Assembly (NCBI GenBank): GCA_944548615.1
Contig: OX155973.1
Location: 6,411,326 to 6,475,325 of the forward strand
Source of the DNA: Micropterix aruncella
Lineage: Eukaryota > Arthropoda > Insecta > Lepidoptera > Micropterigidae
Direction of reading: 5' to 3'
Length of the DNA: 64,000 nt
The translations under genes and the position numbers were made by a program. Below the pieces are notes generated by a model. It saw only the letters and a list, made by a program, of their open reading frames with translations. It did not search any database and was not told the DNA's origin. Every line of letters begins with the position of its first letter. Position 1 is the stretch's first letter. Below are positions 1 to 13,584 of the stretch, piece after piece.

Positions 1-1252
<1,252 letters not shown>

Positions 1253-1879
1253 GCTCAAGTTTTAGTTTTAGTGGGAGCTAATGGGCCTAGTGTAGTTGGG
1301 CCATCATGACTCATGTGTAAGGGTCGGTCGAACCCACAGGTCAACACCTATCCGGCATCCTCTAAGCAGAAGTGCGAGCCAGGGTAGGACTCCCGTAATT
1401 CGGGCGTTAGCCAATCGATTAGGCACTCCAATAGATAGCGGGAGAGTCTGGAAACGGCTTTGTTTCCTATAGAGCGGGGCGTTTGTTTACCTTATGGCAG
1501 CCGCTCTTGAAAAGACCATTTGGCTACCCGATACCTGGTAAATAGCCGGGCAAAGGATGCCGTGGTCCGCGATATATTCTGTAGACTCCGAAACACCGTT
1601 ACACAAGGGAGTGAACCGCGCAAGGGACTTCGAACCTGTAACCAGTCGGGAGGCCGTAGAAATCTCTCCATATCTGCCCGCTGGGTTGACTACCTGGTGC
1701 CGGGCGGTAAGGGTTGGTCTCTCGCGGGCTAGTTGGCGGAGCTAGATAGTGGATTGTCATTGTCTAAGTCTTCTACGCTCATCCCACGGATGAAAGAACG
1801 GTCACATATCGTTATACCAACCTGGGGTGAGAGGGTTCGCCCGATGTAGTCGACACCGCCCAACTGCTCAAGTTTTAGT
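1253..1879 (+). mobile_element. Family A retroposon, copy 1, with 14-bp TSD
   Basis: A GC-rich block starting near GGAGCTAATGGGCC matches the blocks at 17950, 31458 and 62566. It is flanked by GCTCAAGTTTTAGT at 1253-1266 and again at 1866-1879. A 14-bp duplication points to target-primed insertion rather than a cut-and-paste transposon. Near the 3' end is a TTCG-loop hairpin of the GGGTTCGCCC type that recurs in other copies. Short open frames run on both strands but none is conserved as a protein, so it looks non-autonomous. Confidence 0.8.
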
Positions 1880-2029
1880 AGGTCTCTGAAAGGTCCCACA
1901 AAAGATATGAGGTGACCCATAAAAATAGAGAAATCACAAATGTTAATAAAAATTCGTAATAAAAATATTTATAAATAAAATAGTTCACCTTCTGTAACTG
2001 TTTTGTTTACTTCCTGTAGTCCGGTTTTT

Positions 2030-2800
2030 TTATTCTTTTTATTATAGCTATTAATTTATTTATTTTATTTATTTAACAATTAATTACTATAAAACATTGA
2101 TTAGCTTACAAAAATAACAGGAACCGAATGGCAAAACCCTAACCTTTTACTGATTTGTTTCTGTCACCCAACTGGGACTAACCCGTTCTAGGGTGGACAG
2201 GACTCTAATATTACAATCAAGTTTGCTTGATTGCTTGATTGCTTACAAGTGTACAAGTTTTAGTAATAAGCTAATAACACTAAATTGCCCTAAAATGTGG
2301 TCATCAAAATAAAAAAATAGAAACAATAATAATAATAATAAAATATTAAAATATGATGTAATAAATAAAATGCAATTCCATTATATAATCGGCAATAAAC
2401 ATAATATAAAATTCGATTAAATAATATAAATAAATTTATATGTGAGAAAAGAAAGAAACAGTCATTAATATTTAATATATGTTAAGTAATATAGGATTTA
2501 ATATAAAAATACCTAGTCAAAAAAGTACAATTCATTGTCAAAATATTATATAACAACAAAGTCAAATTATTTTTGGTAGTTAGTTCAATGTTAAAATATA
2601 CTCAACATACATGTTTAAACATATGTTAATAATTTGTGCACATAAGTTTTATTAAACTATTTTTTCTAACATTTGATGAATGGTTAGTCTGTCATGATTC
2701 GATAACCATTTCTTTAATTTATTTTTGAATTCCCTAAATTATATGGTATTTTAATATTTTATTTTAATGTAAGTAATTTAAAATTTAAAAGTTATTTTAA
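2030..2800 (-). mobile_element. LINE 3' end fragment, minus strand
   Basis: A TTTA-rich tail at about 2040-2075 is followed by sequence shared with 4432-4850 (the 'aactgggact' and 'ttgcttgattgcttg' blocks). The second copy runs on into reverse-transcriptase C-terminal coding, so this is the 3' untranslated end of the same LINE family, truncated before the coding part. Confidence 0.7.
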
Positions 2801-3029
2801 TACAAGTAATTTACTTTTATATATCATTTTCAATTTTTCTTTCTTTTTCCCTGCCTTGCATTAATAACAGCCACACCCGTGTTTTTAAATGAAAACAAAT
2901 ATTTGTGACACATTTAGTTTGGAACGTATTTATGTCAATTCTTCTACCTACTGTACGTTCCGACATTTCCCGCCTGATTTTTATATAAAATCGATCTAAG
3001 TGGCTAGTTACAACAACATACAATATTAA

Positions 3030-3520
3030 CCCTTGACTACACTCGCGGTTTTGGCACATGCATGTCCACTAGTGGGGTTGTTTTGTACCCCTTTTCATTT
3101 TTAGGAAAATTTTTAATATAAATGAGAAATTATATATATTTCTTATTTTAGCACAGGAATAAAACGCCATTTGTGAATCAAATGTCTTAAAATATTATCC
3201 CAATTGGTAAAACATAACAAAACTTATATAAAACTTTAACAAATACAGCCGGAAATACTACCTTTTTCAAATAAAGTAAGTTAAGCTAAGAAAATATGTA
3301 CTTTCACACAACCTTTAATCATGTTTAAATGTTTTTGCACTAGAAATAATAGTCGTTTCATAAAATAAATGATAAAATTAAGCCTAATTTTAGAAACACG
3401 CTCTCTGCTGACACTGAGATTACATGGACGCGCAACACCGTGACACCCGCGCGACTACAGAATTAGAGTGTGAAATAGGACTCGAGGGGTACGTTTGTAC
3501 CCCGCGAGTGTAGTCAAGGG
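3030..3520. mobile_element. piggyBac-type MITE with TTAA duplication
   Basis: The terminal inverted repeats start CCCTTGACTACACTCGCGG and end with its complement. They are flanked exactly by TTAA at 3026-3029 and 3521-3524. TTAA target sites and CCC termini are the piggyBac hallmark. At 491 bp there is no room for a transposase, so it is non-autonomous. Confidence 0.9.
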
Positions 3521-3715
3521 TTAAGGCTAACGCATTACCATAAATGGTGCGTCAAATGAGAATCAACTCGTGATATCAAAATTAGCAAAGTATTACTAAT
3601 AGATAATTTCCTTCCGTCATGGTGGGTAAACCATTAAATTTGCGTTCATCAAATATGGCGATATGTATCTGTTTCGTCAGCGCTTTATAAATCGTTTACA
3701 ACTAGTGTCAACAGT

Positions 3716-4019
3716 GGGCCCGATTGCGTTTCTTTGTGAACTAAAACTGAAATCAGTTCAAGCGAACGAGATAGAGTCATACGTTAGAGCGGAATATGAA
3801 ACAAACGATCGTCGATAAAAACTGTCGAACTTATACCCGTCCGAATAAATTTTAACACATTTCGTGCGGTGTTAGATTAAGGTGCTTTATCTTTTGTGGG
3901 TATTTTTAATGCGAAAAATTGACAACCGTCCATTTCACATGCCGCTCTATCGTATTGCCCTGTCTCGCTCATACGGACTAATTTCCGATTTTAGTTCACT
4001 AAGAAACGCAATCGAGCCC
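3716..4019. mobile_element. Harbinger-type foldback MITE, copy 1
   Basis: A 304-bp element with long inverted arms starting GGGCCCGATTGCG and ending CGCAATCGAGCCC. The flanks are AGT and ACT. Copies at 53689 and 60050 have exact 3-bp duplications (ATT, ACT). A GGGC terminus with 3-bp TSD fits the PIF/Harbinger group; that placement is an inference. Confidence 0.8.
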
Positions 4020-4431
4020 ACTGATAACCATTTTTATCGAGAAACGCGGATCCCGTTATACCGGGATCCCGCGTCATTGTTTTTTTTGCTGATCTGCGGG
4101 ATTGGAAGCCTATCCGTATGAGCGTAATATAAGGTTAGTAAAATGTGGTAGTAAGTAAAATTTGTTTTATCATTTTTCTGCCGTGTCCGCAACGCATTGA
4201 TTTCATATTTCTGCAATTTGCCCCTATTAAATAATAATAACAATATAATAACAGCCTTTATTCACTGACCGTATTGTACAATTTAGCTTTATGTGATACT
4301 TATAAAACATTAGTATTTTAAATCTAATTTTGAAATAAGGTATCATGTTCTTCATCAGTTAGTTTCTTGATCAGGTTGTCCTGCGACATAGGCCTCTCAC
4401 ATTTATTAAGCACGGCAATTCTGTTTGATAT
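4020..4431. other. Non-coding stretch, nothing recognised
   Basis: AT-rich sequence between a MITE and a LINE tail. No open frame resembles a known family. Confidence 0.5.
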
Positions 4432-5300
4432 TTTATTTATTTATTTTATTTTATTTAAGAATTAATTACTATAAAACAATGATTTGCTTAAAAACAATAC
4501 AGGAACCGGATGGCAAAACCTTAACCTTTTGATTATTTGTTTCTGTCACCCAACTGGGACTATCCCATTCTAGGTGGACAGGACTCTAATATTACAATCA
4601 AGTTTGCTTGATTGCTTGATTGCTTACAAATGTACAATTCATTGTAAAAATAATATATGACAACCAAGTCAAATAAATTTTGGTACATAGTTAGTTCAAG
4701 GTTAAAATATACTCAACATACATGTTTAAAAAAATGTTAATAATTGGTGCACCTAAGTTTTATTAAACTATTATTTCTTAAATTTGATGTATGGTTAGTC
4801 TGTCATGATTCGATAACCATTTCTTTAATTTATTTTTGAATTCTCTAAATGTCAAATTAATTTATATTTCCATATTGATCAGATTGTAAAATCTCGGCGC
4901 AATGAAAGAGTAATGTCTTTGTCCAAATGATGTTTTCATTCTGGGTATTATTAAGCTATTTTCTAAAACTAGTCTTGTTGGTCGCCGGTTATGAATTATT
5001 CCTAAATTTGAGTTATTGTCCAAAAATAGCCTTAAGAAGGAAGTTTTTAGAAAAAGTTGCTTACAATCAAGAACTTTAATTATGTTATAAAATTGATTAA
5101 TTGGATGGCGATATGGTCTACGTAAAATAATTTTTAATATAAATTTCTGCGCAACTTGCAATGGCTCTGGCAGGGTTTTACCATATCCACCCCATCCAAT
5201 TATTCCGTAAGTAATAAACGATTCACATAAAGCATAATAGACAGTTTTTAGTGTTTTAGAATATAGAATATTCCTCAGTTTTCAATTACTTGGAAACTTC
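4432..5300 (-). pseudogene. LINE remnant: 3' UTR plus reverse-transcriptase C-terminus
   Basis: Read on the minus strand, about 5260 to 4862 encodes the thumb/C-terminal region of a Jockey/CR1-type LINE protein. A 'YGIIGWGGYGKTLPEPLQ' segment and a basic stretch with 'RPYRHPINQFYN' lead to a terminal '(F)GQRHYSFIAPRFYNLI' motif and a stop at 4862. Downstream is a 3' UTR shared with 2030-2800 and a TTTA-rich tail at about 4432. The 5' part is missing, so this is a 5'-truncated dead copy. No TSD was confirmed. Confidence 0.75.
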
Positions 5301-5480
5301 TAATTTTATTTTTTAATAAGAATCCCTTTCCATATAAGTATATCTTGTTTTTCGCCATAGAAGTGGAATGTATTTGTTATATTCTCTTATCTCTTCTATA
5401 TTTTTTTTTTCGCAAGAACGATGATATCCCATTTTATGCCCTATGTCTTCTCCTAATTCTTCTAATCTGATATCTGTCAT

Positions 5481-5898
5481 TATACGGGGTGTTATTACAG
5501 CACCCGCATTTTTTTCTGGGCGACTCAGCACAACGAAGTAAGCAACTTTTAATAAAAACTGAAAAAAAAGTGAAAAATTAAAAAAAACTCTTTTAAAATT
5601 ATTTTTTTTAAATTTCATTTTTGAATAGTATGAAAGATGCTATGATCAAGATGCGCTATCTAGCGGTTGGTAAAATGTTGCTGATATTGTTTATTTACGA
5701 CACGTTACCTACCGTTAGATGGCGCAGTGCGCTCAAACGCTTCTCAAAGCTTTATTTAACAGTCAACATCTTAAAATTTTCAAATTAAAAAAAAAAACAA
5801 AAAATATTTTTTTCCAAAAAAAATATTGAAAGTTGGTTACCACGTTGTACTGATTCACCCACAGAAAAAATGCCCGTGCAGTAATAAAACCCCGTATA
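5481..5898. mobile_element. TA-flanked foldback MITE, CGGGGTGTTATT family
   Basis: The ends read TATACGGGGTGTTATTAC and the complement AAAACCCCGTATA, with inner arms around 'gatggcgcagtgcgctcaa' and 'gatgcgctatctagcgg'. Matching sequence lies at 17281-17532 and 32585-33042, and a relative at 21990-22960. The TA flank fits Tc1/mariner-type non-autonomous elements, but no transposase is encoded. Confidence 0.75.
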
Positions 5899-6365
5899 TA
5901 GTGTTCTAACTTTAAACGCTGCAAGGTACATTTTATTTTTCTTTTTTTGGCATCCTGGTGTATTTCTAGGGGGAGGGGAGGGGGGGGGTTGAATTATCCA
6001 CGTAAAATGTAGTGGCTTTCATGTTTAAAAATAGCGTGTCATTCTACTTTTCCGAGATATCTAAAGCAGCGAAACTCATATGATTAATGTTTCTGGGATC
6101 GTCAGACGGGACGGGAGCCGAGGCTCTCGCGTGTTAAAGACCAATTACACAATTCACTCGTACCAAAACGAAGGATGGACATTTTCCGGCTTAGGCCACC
6201 GCATCACGTCATCCGAACGGACCACCAATAATCAATTTAATGCTCGCCTAGTAAAAGAAGACACGTTTACGGTCGGCTCTCAGCGTTAATTGGAATTAAC
6301 GGGAGTGGCCATTAATTTTCACAGCCAAATATACGCACCTACATTAAAGTCACTACTTAATTAGG
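5899..6365. other. Non-coding stretch with a G-rich run
   Basis: Contains a near-pure G tract at about 5968-5989. The short open frame at 6080-6289 resembles no family I know. Nothing else is supported. Confidence 0.5.
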
Positions 6366-7010
6366 AATTAAAAAGCCCAATTTAATTGATTTATTGCCCT
6401 TTTTTGTTGTCTAATCATGTCTACAATCGGAAATGGCATCATCGTGCTAAATACGCAAACAGGGACGCCGACTTTTAGCCCTATTATACGATATTTTGTT
6501 GAGGGATCATTTTAAAATAAGATAAAAAAGAATTTCCGCGTGAGTTTGTAACACTTTTTGGTGACGTTGCATCCGTCGTTGTCTAGGGTAGACTTAAAGG
6601 GCTGTCAATCCGTTGTTCTGCGGGTAGGAGGCATACAGCTGCCGCCACTGCGTAAATTATAACGGCGGTGGGGGGGGGGGGCGGGCTTGGCGAGCGCGAA
6701 CTTAGAAAATCCGTCGTCTGCATACAACACTGACTGTATCCTGTCTTACGTCCTTGCGTTCGACGTTCGGCGGTGAGATTTTTTTTACTATTTTCACTCG
6801 GTAAATTCGTTTTTAAATCTTATTTGTAATGCCAAACAACCGCGATAGTCTCCGAATTCACATCAATTAAAGATTTGCGAATTCGACAACAAACTACAAA
6901 TCCGGATTTGAGCGCCACTCGCTTCTTTTTGGAAAACGAGAAACTGACAGTTAGCTGTTGCAAATTTCAGAATACAAGATGAAAAAAAAACTCCTCGCTT
7001 AACTCCTGGC
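6366..7010. repeat. Interspersed repeat (family E) split by a Penelope-like fragment
   Basis: 6366-6500 and 6885-7005 together match the continuous stretch 21625-21890 (shared 'ctacaatcggaaatggcatc' and 'tttgagcgccactc' blocks). In this copy a Penelope-like fragment sits between the two halves. Confidence 0.7.
6513..6860 (-). mobile_element. Penelope-like element 3' fragment
   Basis: Shares the 'tgtctagggtagact', 'cgccactgcgtaaattataacgg' and G-tract blocks with the better copies at 23105 and 36296. It also has the inverted end pair (aataagat...ccgcgtga against ggtaaattcgttttt...cttattt). The GIY-YIG coding part is not retained here. Confidence 0.7.
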
Positions 7011-7119
7011 CAAAAAACGCGCATCGGCGTTTTTTGTATTATCCGTATTCATGCAATTATCGGCTCTCTTTCTGCGGCAAAAGCCTATCATTGAAGCCTG
7101 CCATTGAAGTAGCAACCGG

Positions 7120-7500
7120 TATATCAAATTCAAATTTAAATTCAAATAATTTATTCATTCAAAAATATTCATTTACATTGTATTCATTGCAGAATCTGCC
7201 TAACTAGGCCATAGCCCGCACTAAGGAAGACTCTATGTATGGCATTGATTTATTCAGGTGCACATAGTAATAAAATTAAACATACAAAATATGATAGAAT
7301 ATAAAACAGATAAGTGAATTCAAATTAAACTTATAATTACATTTAAATATATCGATATAGCATGGCCATGGAAATAAAAATTAATATAAAATGTCGTAAT
7401 ATGAAGATTATAGTACAAATAAATTATTAATATAAAAATATAAAATGTAATACAATGTATAACAATAACAATAATGCAATATATGACAATACTAATAATG
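7120..7500 (-). mobile_element. LINE 3' end with AAATTC-type tail
   Basis: A tail of repeated AAATTC/TTTAAA at about 7131-7150 is followed by a 'tgcctaactaggcc' block typical of insect CR1-like 3' UTRs. No coding part survives. Confidence 0.5.
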
Positions 7501-7685
7501 AACAGAACAAATTTTCGAGAGGTTCGAATTTTTGCGTGGAATGACTGGCTTCCGAACCGTTAAACAACTTGGGGCCTCCTCGACTAAAAAACGGAATCGC
7601 ATGTACTTTATATAATTATGACGTATTTCATATATGGTATGTCATATTTCATTCAAAAGACGCTTGAATTCGTTTTGTCGTTAAA

Positions 7686-8403
7686 TCTATACTAATATTA
7701 TAAAGCGGTAAAGTTTGTGAGGTTGTAGGAAGTAATATCTGGATCTACTGAACAGATTCTGAAAAATTCTTTTAACAATAGAAAGCCACGTTATTTGTGA
7801 GTGTCATAGGCTATATTAATCCAAAAAATGAAAATACTTTTTCGTGGTAGTCGGATTTGTAAAATAGGTCGGTGAAAAAACGGTCGAACGAAAACGTTTC
7901 TAACTAACGCTGCCTTAACGATATATGATTAAGTTCTAGAGAAAGGTTGTAGAGTTTGATAATGCCTACAAAAAAGTCGACGACAGCATATGTCTAACTT
8001 TTATATTTAAGTCACAAAAAGTAGTATTTTATATCAAAAAAATAATTTAAATCGTTAGGTCATGTTTATTGGTCATATTAACAACAATTATGAATTCATA
8101 TCAAAATAAGTAAATTTATCGTCTCAAGTGTTCAAAACAAAAGACTTTTCCCTTTGACTGTATATAATTTCCCTTTTACTGCATAAATGGTCAAAGAGAT
8201 AAGATACTAGAAGACACTCATAAATAACGATAATATAGTCAAATTGGCATGCAAATACATACATACATATGCAGTAAAAATATAATCCTTCTTTTGGCAG
8301 TCAGGAAATAAATCTTAGCACTCAGGACTAACCGAACCACACTCATAGTTTCATCACAAGTAAAAAGTTTTACCTCCCAACGAAGTGGGCACGGGTCAGC
8401 TAG
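7686..8403 (+). mobile_element. Non-autonomous Helitron
   Basis: Begins TCTATACTAATATTATAAAG after an A and ends ACGGGTCAGCTAG before a T. The TC start, CTAG end and insertion between A and T are Helitron hallmarks, and this start is common in moth and butterfly Helitrons. No Rep/helicase coding is present. No TSD is expected or seen. Confidence 0.85.
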
Positions 8404-8559
8404 TATATTATACATGTTTTGTTATATACAATAAATATATTATAGCAACATTAAATCTCATATAAATTATCCTCATTCCCCGAAAAAATAGTCGGATTCA
8501 AAAGTGAACAATTTGCTGTTTGAATGTCATTCATACACATAGCAGTGGCATCCATTTAA

Positions 8560-8924
8560 CCTTGGTCGCATCAGCCAGGCTCCTTGGATTCGTATTTGAC
8601 AGCGGTCTAAAGTGGGTCAGACACTTTGTGATAACTTAGGGAGTGCTTGCAACGCTATATTTCGTCTGGAAAATCTCTTAGATGTCAAGCGTTGCGCATG
8701 TGCTACTTTCGCACACGCTTCACGACTTCTATCTTACGACATCGAATTCTGGGGTCGCGCTGCGGATCGAGTTCCCTGTTAGTCTTGCAAAGACGGAATC
8801 GGAAAAATCTTGCTGGTTTCGACATGAATGCTATCTTTCACTGTGTCTTTTGGATCTCTCGATGGCGTCCAAACGCCTCGCTGTCGTTGCCTGGACAAAG
8901 ATTTATAATGTCTTGAAACTTTAA
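8560..8924 (+). pseudogene. Jockey-type LINE reverse-transcriptase C-terminal relic
   Basis: A frame-broken + strand translation reads 'LGFVFDSGLKWVRHFV', 'LGSACNAIFRLENLLDVKR' and 'LSYDIEFWGRAADRV'. This is the thumb region found after the reverse-transcriptase domain in Jockey-like LINEs. Frameshifts make it non-functional. Next to it, 8925-8970 carries three short tandem copies of an 'aagcgtatttatataatag' unit. Confidence 0.65.
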
Positions 8925-8970
8925 GCGTATTTATATAATAGAAGCGTATTTATATAATAGATAAGCGTAT

Positions 8971-9600
8971 TTAGATAAAACTGACATTGCTTTTTATTCC
9001 GTCGAAACGTAGATATACGAGGATATACTACACACCAGAGACTAAGCAGCAGTCGAAACAGTGGACTTCTCCAGGCGAATCTGCTCCGAAGAAAGAAAAG
9101 ACGGTCCCATCGGGTGGAAAGGTCATGGCCACCGTTTTTTGGAATTTGCAAGGTGAGATCCACATCGATTTTTTGCAGTCGGGAAGAAGGATCACGGGGC
9201 AATACTACAGTTATTAGGTCATTCGACGGTGAATAGAAGGAGAAACGGTCTCGTTTGCTGCGTAAAAAGGTGCTATTTCAACACGACAACGCTCCGGCCC
9301 ATTCAACCCCAATCGACACGTCAAATTGGTTGAATTGGGCTACGAGGTAGTGCCGCATCCCACGTACTCTCCAGACCTGGCCCCGTGCGACCTATTTGTT
9401 CCTAAACATGAAGACATGGCTCTATTATGCAGTGTTCCCTAAATGTATTATTCAAAGGGCTAAAAAAAGTCAGAGTACTGCCGCTGGGAAAAGTGTATAT
9501 TGAAAAAAAACAAAAACCTGTTCAATTACTGCGTTTTCTTGGCAATCCGGAAACTTTTCAATCTACCGTCGTATACAGCTCCTCGTGGGAATCCATATGA
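8971..9600 (+). pseudogene. mariner transposase relic
   Basis: The frame at 8987-9217 includes 'PETKQQSKQW' and 'KVMATVFWNLQGEIHIDFLQ', the mariner DDE core around the first catalytic Asp segments. Further on, other frames give 'LFQHDNAPAHST', 'GYEVVPHPTYSPDLAPCD' and 'LFVLNMKTWL', the hallmark mariner C-terminal motifs. At least two frameshifts and a stop separate them, so it is dead. I could not identify its terminal repeats. Confidence 0.85.
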
Positions 9601-9604
9601 TACC

Positions 9605-9775
9605 GTTATTTATTTATTTAGAGTAGGTATTACAAAATTTAACTATTACATTTTACCATGTCACATTGTATGTAAATGAGGCAATAGCAGAAAACTGATT
9701 CTTATTGTGACTGAGACATGGTTATGACCGAAAGTCGCCTAACTAGGCCTGAGCCTGTTCTAAGGCAGTGAGCCT
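9605..9775. repeat. LINE-tail-like repeat shared with 50289-50455
   Basis: About 165 bp nearly identical to 50289-50455, including 'gagtaggtattacaaaattt' and 'cgcctaactaggcctgagcc'. It starts with an ATTT-rich run, so it is probably the 3' end of a minus-strand LINE. A short 'gagcctgttctaagg' duplication closes it. Confidence 0.7.
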
Positions 9776-10589
9776 GTTCTAAGGTTATGGAAAGATATTC
9801 CGGCTGGCAGCTCGACATTCGCCGCAAGAGTAGGGAGTTCCGTATTTTCACGTTAGTAGGGTGTGACATCGTGTCGTCGATCCATTTTACTAAGCAAATT
9901 ATTTACTGATTCGCTTAGAGGGGGCCAAGGCGCGGTCTAACAGCAACGAACGAATAAAAACAGCGTCCGATACTGAAGGTATACCAACTGACTGGGATTT
10001 TCACGCACTTATTGACTTAGCCGTATGTTTACCCGTCATACATAGACCAGTTAAATTAAATAGGAAGAAGAAATATAACTAAAATAGTTACCCCTTCGGA
10101 TACGTAACGACCATATTTGGTTGCATATCAGAAAACCGTTGACTACGTAACGACCAATATTGGCGGCTTGCTCCCGGAGCTCGCAGTAATATTATTTTCT
10201 AATTCGAACGCATCCTAAAATCAATAGCAAATATCTCATTATTACCATAGATACCAGACGGCCGCTAGAATAATTTCGCGCGTCATTTCGCGGATATTTC
10301 TGGAAAAATTCCATTGTCAAACGTAATATTTTTTTTTTCGAGAAATCATCAAAATTTTTATTGGTTTTATGAACTAATATCTAATTTTTTTTGCATGTAA
10401 ATAAGCAAAACGAAATATTACCTTTGATAGAGAATCTAATAAAGATCACGATAGTATTTACAATTTCTAAATAGGGTTCCGTATTTTTCCGTAAGACAAG
10501 TACAAGTTAGAAATGCCGTTTTTTTCACTTTTTCGACTTCCTCATATTTATTCATAATTATCTAATTGTTTTACAAAATGACATTTCAA
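9776..10589. other. Non-coding stretch, nothing recognised
   Basis: AT-rich sequence with no protein-family match and no clear terminal repeats. Confidence 0.5.
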
Positions 10590-10815
10590 TATTCTATTTA
10601 CAAAATTTCAATGCGATCATTGCACAGTTATTCTTTTTGAAATTGCTGTTGTAGTTACATAGCTATGCAGCAGCAACCATGTCATGGTGAAACTTAGAAC
10701 TGGCGTCATAGAACATCATAATTGAATGCGTTTACAAAATTTCGTTGACCGTTGAGCAGTCCTCTAGTCGGGAGCCAATCCTGTGGGTGCAGAATCAGGT
10801 CATGATCACCATAAA
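10590..10815 (-). repeat. Inverted fragment of the tandem-repeat element at 27365-27830
   Basis: The complement of 'ccaccatgacatggctgctgc', 'cattcaattatgat' and 'caacggtcaacag' blocks is present here, matching the monomers at 27365-27830. It is about one monomer long. Confidence 0.55.
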
Positions 10816-11409
10816 AATGCATTGTCATCGGAACTGAACCAACTTGTAAAGGTTCAGCTTCATAGGATAAGAGGAAGGGGTTCTAATTCTGCTTGCAAGA
10901 TTTGATCTAAACAAACTGACATACCGTGACATGGATGTACTTTGAATTTTGGGTATACTTTGACGGATACTTTGCCTTTTTTTAAAGTTGGTAGCTCTGC
11001 AGGCGCGAGCGGCCGCGCGTTTCTTTCAACGCAGTAGTACCTACTGCGTTGCGCGGAATAGAACGATTTCTTTGCTCGGAATAGCACGGTTTTTAAAGAA
11101 TAAAGTTCTTCATTGAAACAATATTCGTTAAAACGAAATTCAATTTACGCAAGCCCCGTTACGGCCTCATTGACGCGTGTTATCTCTATAAACATCCACC
11201 AGTGCTTAAAGACGATGTCCGTGACGCTGGTCCGTAACGCCTTCCGCTAGGCAATTGCCCTTTAGCGGGGCTTCAAGTGAGCTGGGCTCATTGACTCGGT
11301 ATTCTGAGTGTGGCGTCGCAAAGGATGCGTGACCTGCGGCAGTTACCTCGTGATAATCGCGCGTCTTTATATAGCCTCGCACCGGCAGCCGCCGCCGCAC
11401 ACATCTACA
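10816..11409. other. Non-coding stretch, no gene supported
   Basis: Some GC-rich patches (about 11010-11060 and 11380-11400) but no recognisable coding or terminal repeat. Confidence 0.5.
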
Positions 11410-11990
11410 CCCTAGTTGATAATTATTACAAATTGCTAGGTTTTGTAATGCATGAGGCAGTTCAATAACACATTTGTCATGCACCTCCTATTCAATTCCC
11501 TAATACGGAGCAGATTAGAAGTCAACGCGGCAATATGGAGTCCTTACGAAAATAGCTACATATCCAGGCTAGAGAGTATACAGAAACGTTTTCTGAGGTT
11601 CCTGTACTTTAAACAGCATGGATATTATCCCTTTCTATATCCTACGGTATTTATTCTGGGGATGGTTGGGTACAACTCACTAAGCGTAAGAAGAGATTGG
11701 CTGTCAATCTGCCACATATATAAACTGCTTAGGGGGTTCGTTGATAATCCGACCATCCTTAGAAGAATCGGTCTGTTTGTACCCGCCAATTACAACCGTG
11801 CTATGACTCACGTATTGTTCGCGTTACCGCGAGCTAGAACTATCGTTCAACACTGATTCACGGTGCGGACGCTTCGTACCCTAAATGCACTATGTTCGAC
11901 TGAGCCAGAATTGGATATTTGGACGGTGAACTTAGCACAACTGCAAAGTACGGTAATGGCATTTCTTGGCAATCAAGTAATTAGATAAAT
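11410..11990 (+). pseudogene. LINE reverse-transcriptase C-terminal relic
   Basis: 'LLGFVMHEAVQ' lies in one frame, then 11452-11856 reads 'SRLEVNAAIWSPYENSYISR', 'LESIQKRFLRFLYFKQHGYY' and 'RRIGLFVPANYNR'. This is the Jockey/CR1 thumb region ('yas.iWsP....i..lE.iQkrFlr'). A frameshift near 11450 and another after 11850 break it. The polymerase core is absent. Confidence 0.8.
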
Positions 11991-11999
11991 ATGTAGTAT

Positions 12000-13386
12000 G
12001 TTATTAAAATTGTTAAGAAGTAGTAACTAGTATAATAAGAAAGGTTAGATAAACATTAGATATATTTAAGTATAATCGTTTAATCTTACGCTCTAACGTA
12101 TATCTCTGTCTCGTTTGCTATATTGTGGAATAATAATCTATATATTAGAATAATAATGATAGTAATAGTAATGGAGTAGAGTAAAAATAATATCATTAAC
12201 AGTAGAATTATAATAATAGTCTATAATAGAATAAAAGTTAATAGCATAATAGCATAGAAAAATAATTACCGATTTGGAATCGGTAATTATTTAGTTCGGT
12301 TATTTGGAATCGGTAATTATTAAATTTAAATAGTAAGGTTAATTATGTTTTGGGAAATAAATAAATAAATGAACCTGTTGCTCTCGGTGCTCAAGCAATA
12401 AAAGCTTTTTTTATTAATTAGATGTGGTTGAGTGAGTATTTTATTAGTGACATTCTTGTAGTGGGTAAATCCGTACGAGCAATAAAGAAAATTAAAAAAA
12501 AATATCTGAAAAAAAACAAGTTTTTTTTTAAATTACAGAAAATAAAAATTAGAGAAAATCCACACCTGTAAGGGTTTTTTAACTCCCGTTACTACGAATC
12601 TTTACTTTTTTTCTAAAAAAGTTTAATATATAATTTAGTTTTTTTTTAATATTTCTCATAATAATATTTCATGTTGATTTTCTCAATTTTTTTCCTATCA
12701 TTTGTAAAATATATAAATTAGATTTTTTTAAATATTAAAAAAAAGTAAAGATTTGTAGTAATGGGAGTTAAAACACCATCACAGGATGTTGATTTTCTCG
12801 TTTTTTTCCTATAATTTTTAAAACATATAATTTTGAATTTTAAAAATATTTTTCTGATAACTAGTATGACTGCCCTTGTTTTCGATCACCCGTTTCCGCC
12901 TTAACGTCCACTTTTGCGTTAACCTGTATATCGGTGGCCTCTTCTAATAATCTGAGATTCAACCGTAGATTAGATGTTGAGATGCAGATGGAAATTAATG
13001 AAGGGGATAACAGTAAAGGCTGTGTTGGCTCTCATCATCTTTCGTTATTACATCCTGCTTCTTACAGTCCCAGCCGAGATTCAAAATTCTCGTGATCATT
13101 ATATCGATGACCTCCTCGGGTGTTATTTTTTTTTAATGAAATGAATATTCAGATAAGTTGCCGTACCTGGATAGTTGCCGGAAAAGTCTTGGGGTGACAA
13201 CCGATTTTTTCTCTCTATACTGTCTACGTTAATTTAGGATTTACGTCGTCCACGTTGGGTATCTTGCTAAAGGCATTCTAATTTATTACGCCTCAAACAT
13301 TTTTACTTTGAGGTCGGTACACACGCTTTTTTAGTATATCGATACTGTTTAGTATTTTTTGCAAGTCATTCATCGGTCACTAATAA
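12000..13386. other. AT-rich non-coding region with an inverted-repeat block
   Basis: Simple AT-rich sequence. 12255-12320 carries a 'ttggaatcggtaattatt' direct repeat. Arms at about 12570-12640 and 12690-12775 are complementary ('ttttaactcccgttactac' against 'gtagtaatgggagttaaaa'), so this is probably a decayed foldback element. No gene. Confidence 0.55.
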
Positions 13387-13584
13387 TGCTGGGGCCACAC
13401 TAACGGGAAACGTCAATACCCTTCATCGCGATAAATATTGCTTTAATTATTAACGTGCTAAATTGAGTGGCCATACTTGAACGGCCAACGTCAATGCCCA
13501 TTCATGGCAATAAAATTGACGTTAATATTCCTTGAATTTCAAGGAAGATGAACGTTGACGCTGCTACACTATATATCGGGAATC

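Noticed and set aside
1320..1345. GGTCGAACCC, like a tRNA B box in family A copy 1
   Set aside because: The motif is one base short of the consensus and is changed in the other copies; no cloverleaf can be formed around it.
6080..6289. 70-codon open frame near 6.1 kb
   Set aside because: No family resemblance, no splice or promoter signal, and it sits between repeats.
11206..11484. Minus-strand 92-codon frame opposite the LINE relic
   Set aside because: It is the antisense shadow of LINE coding and a GC-rich flank.
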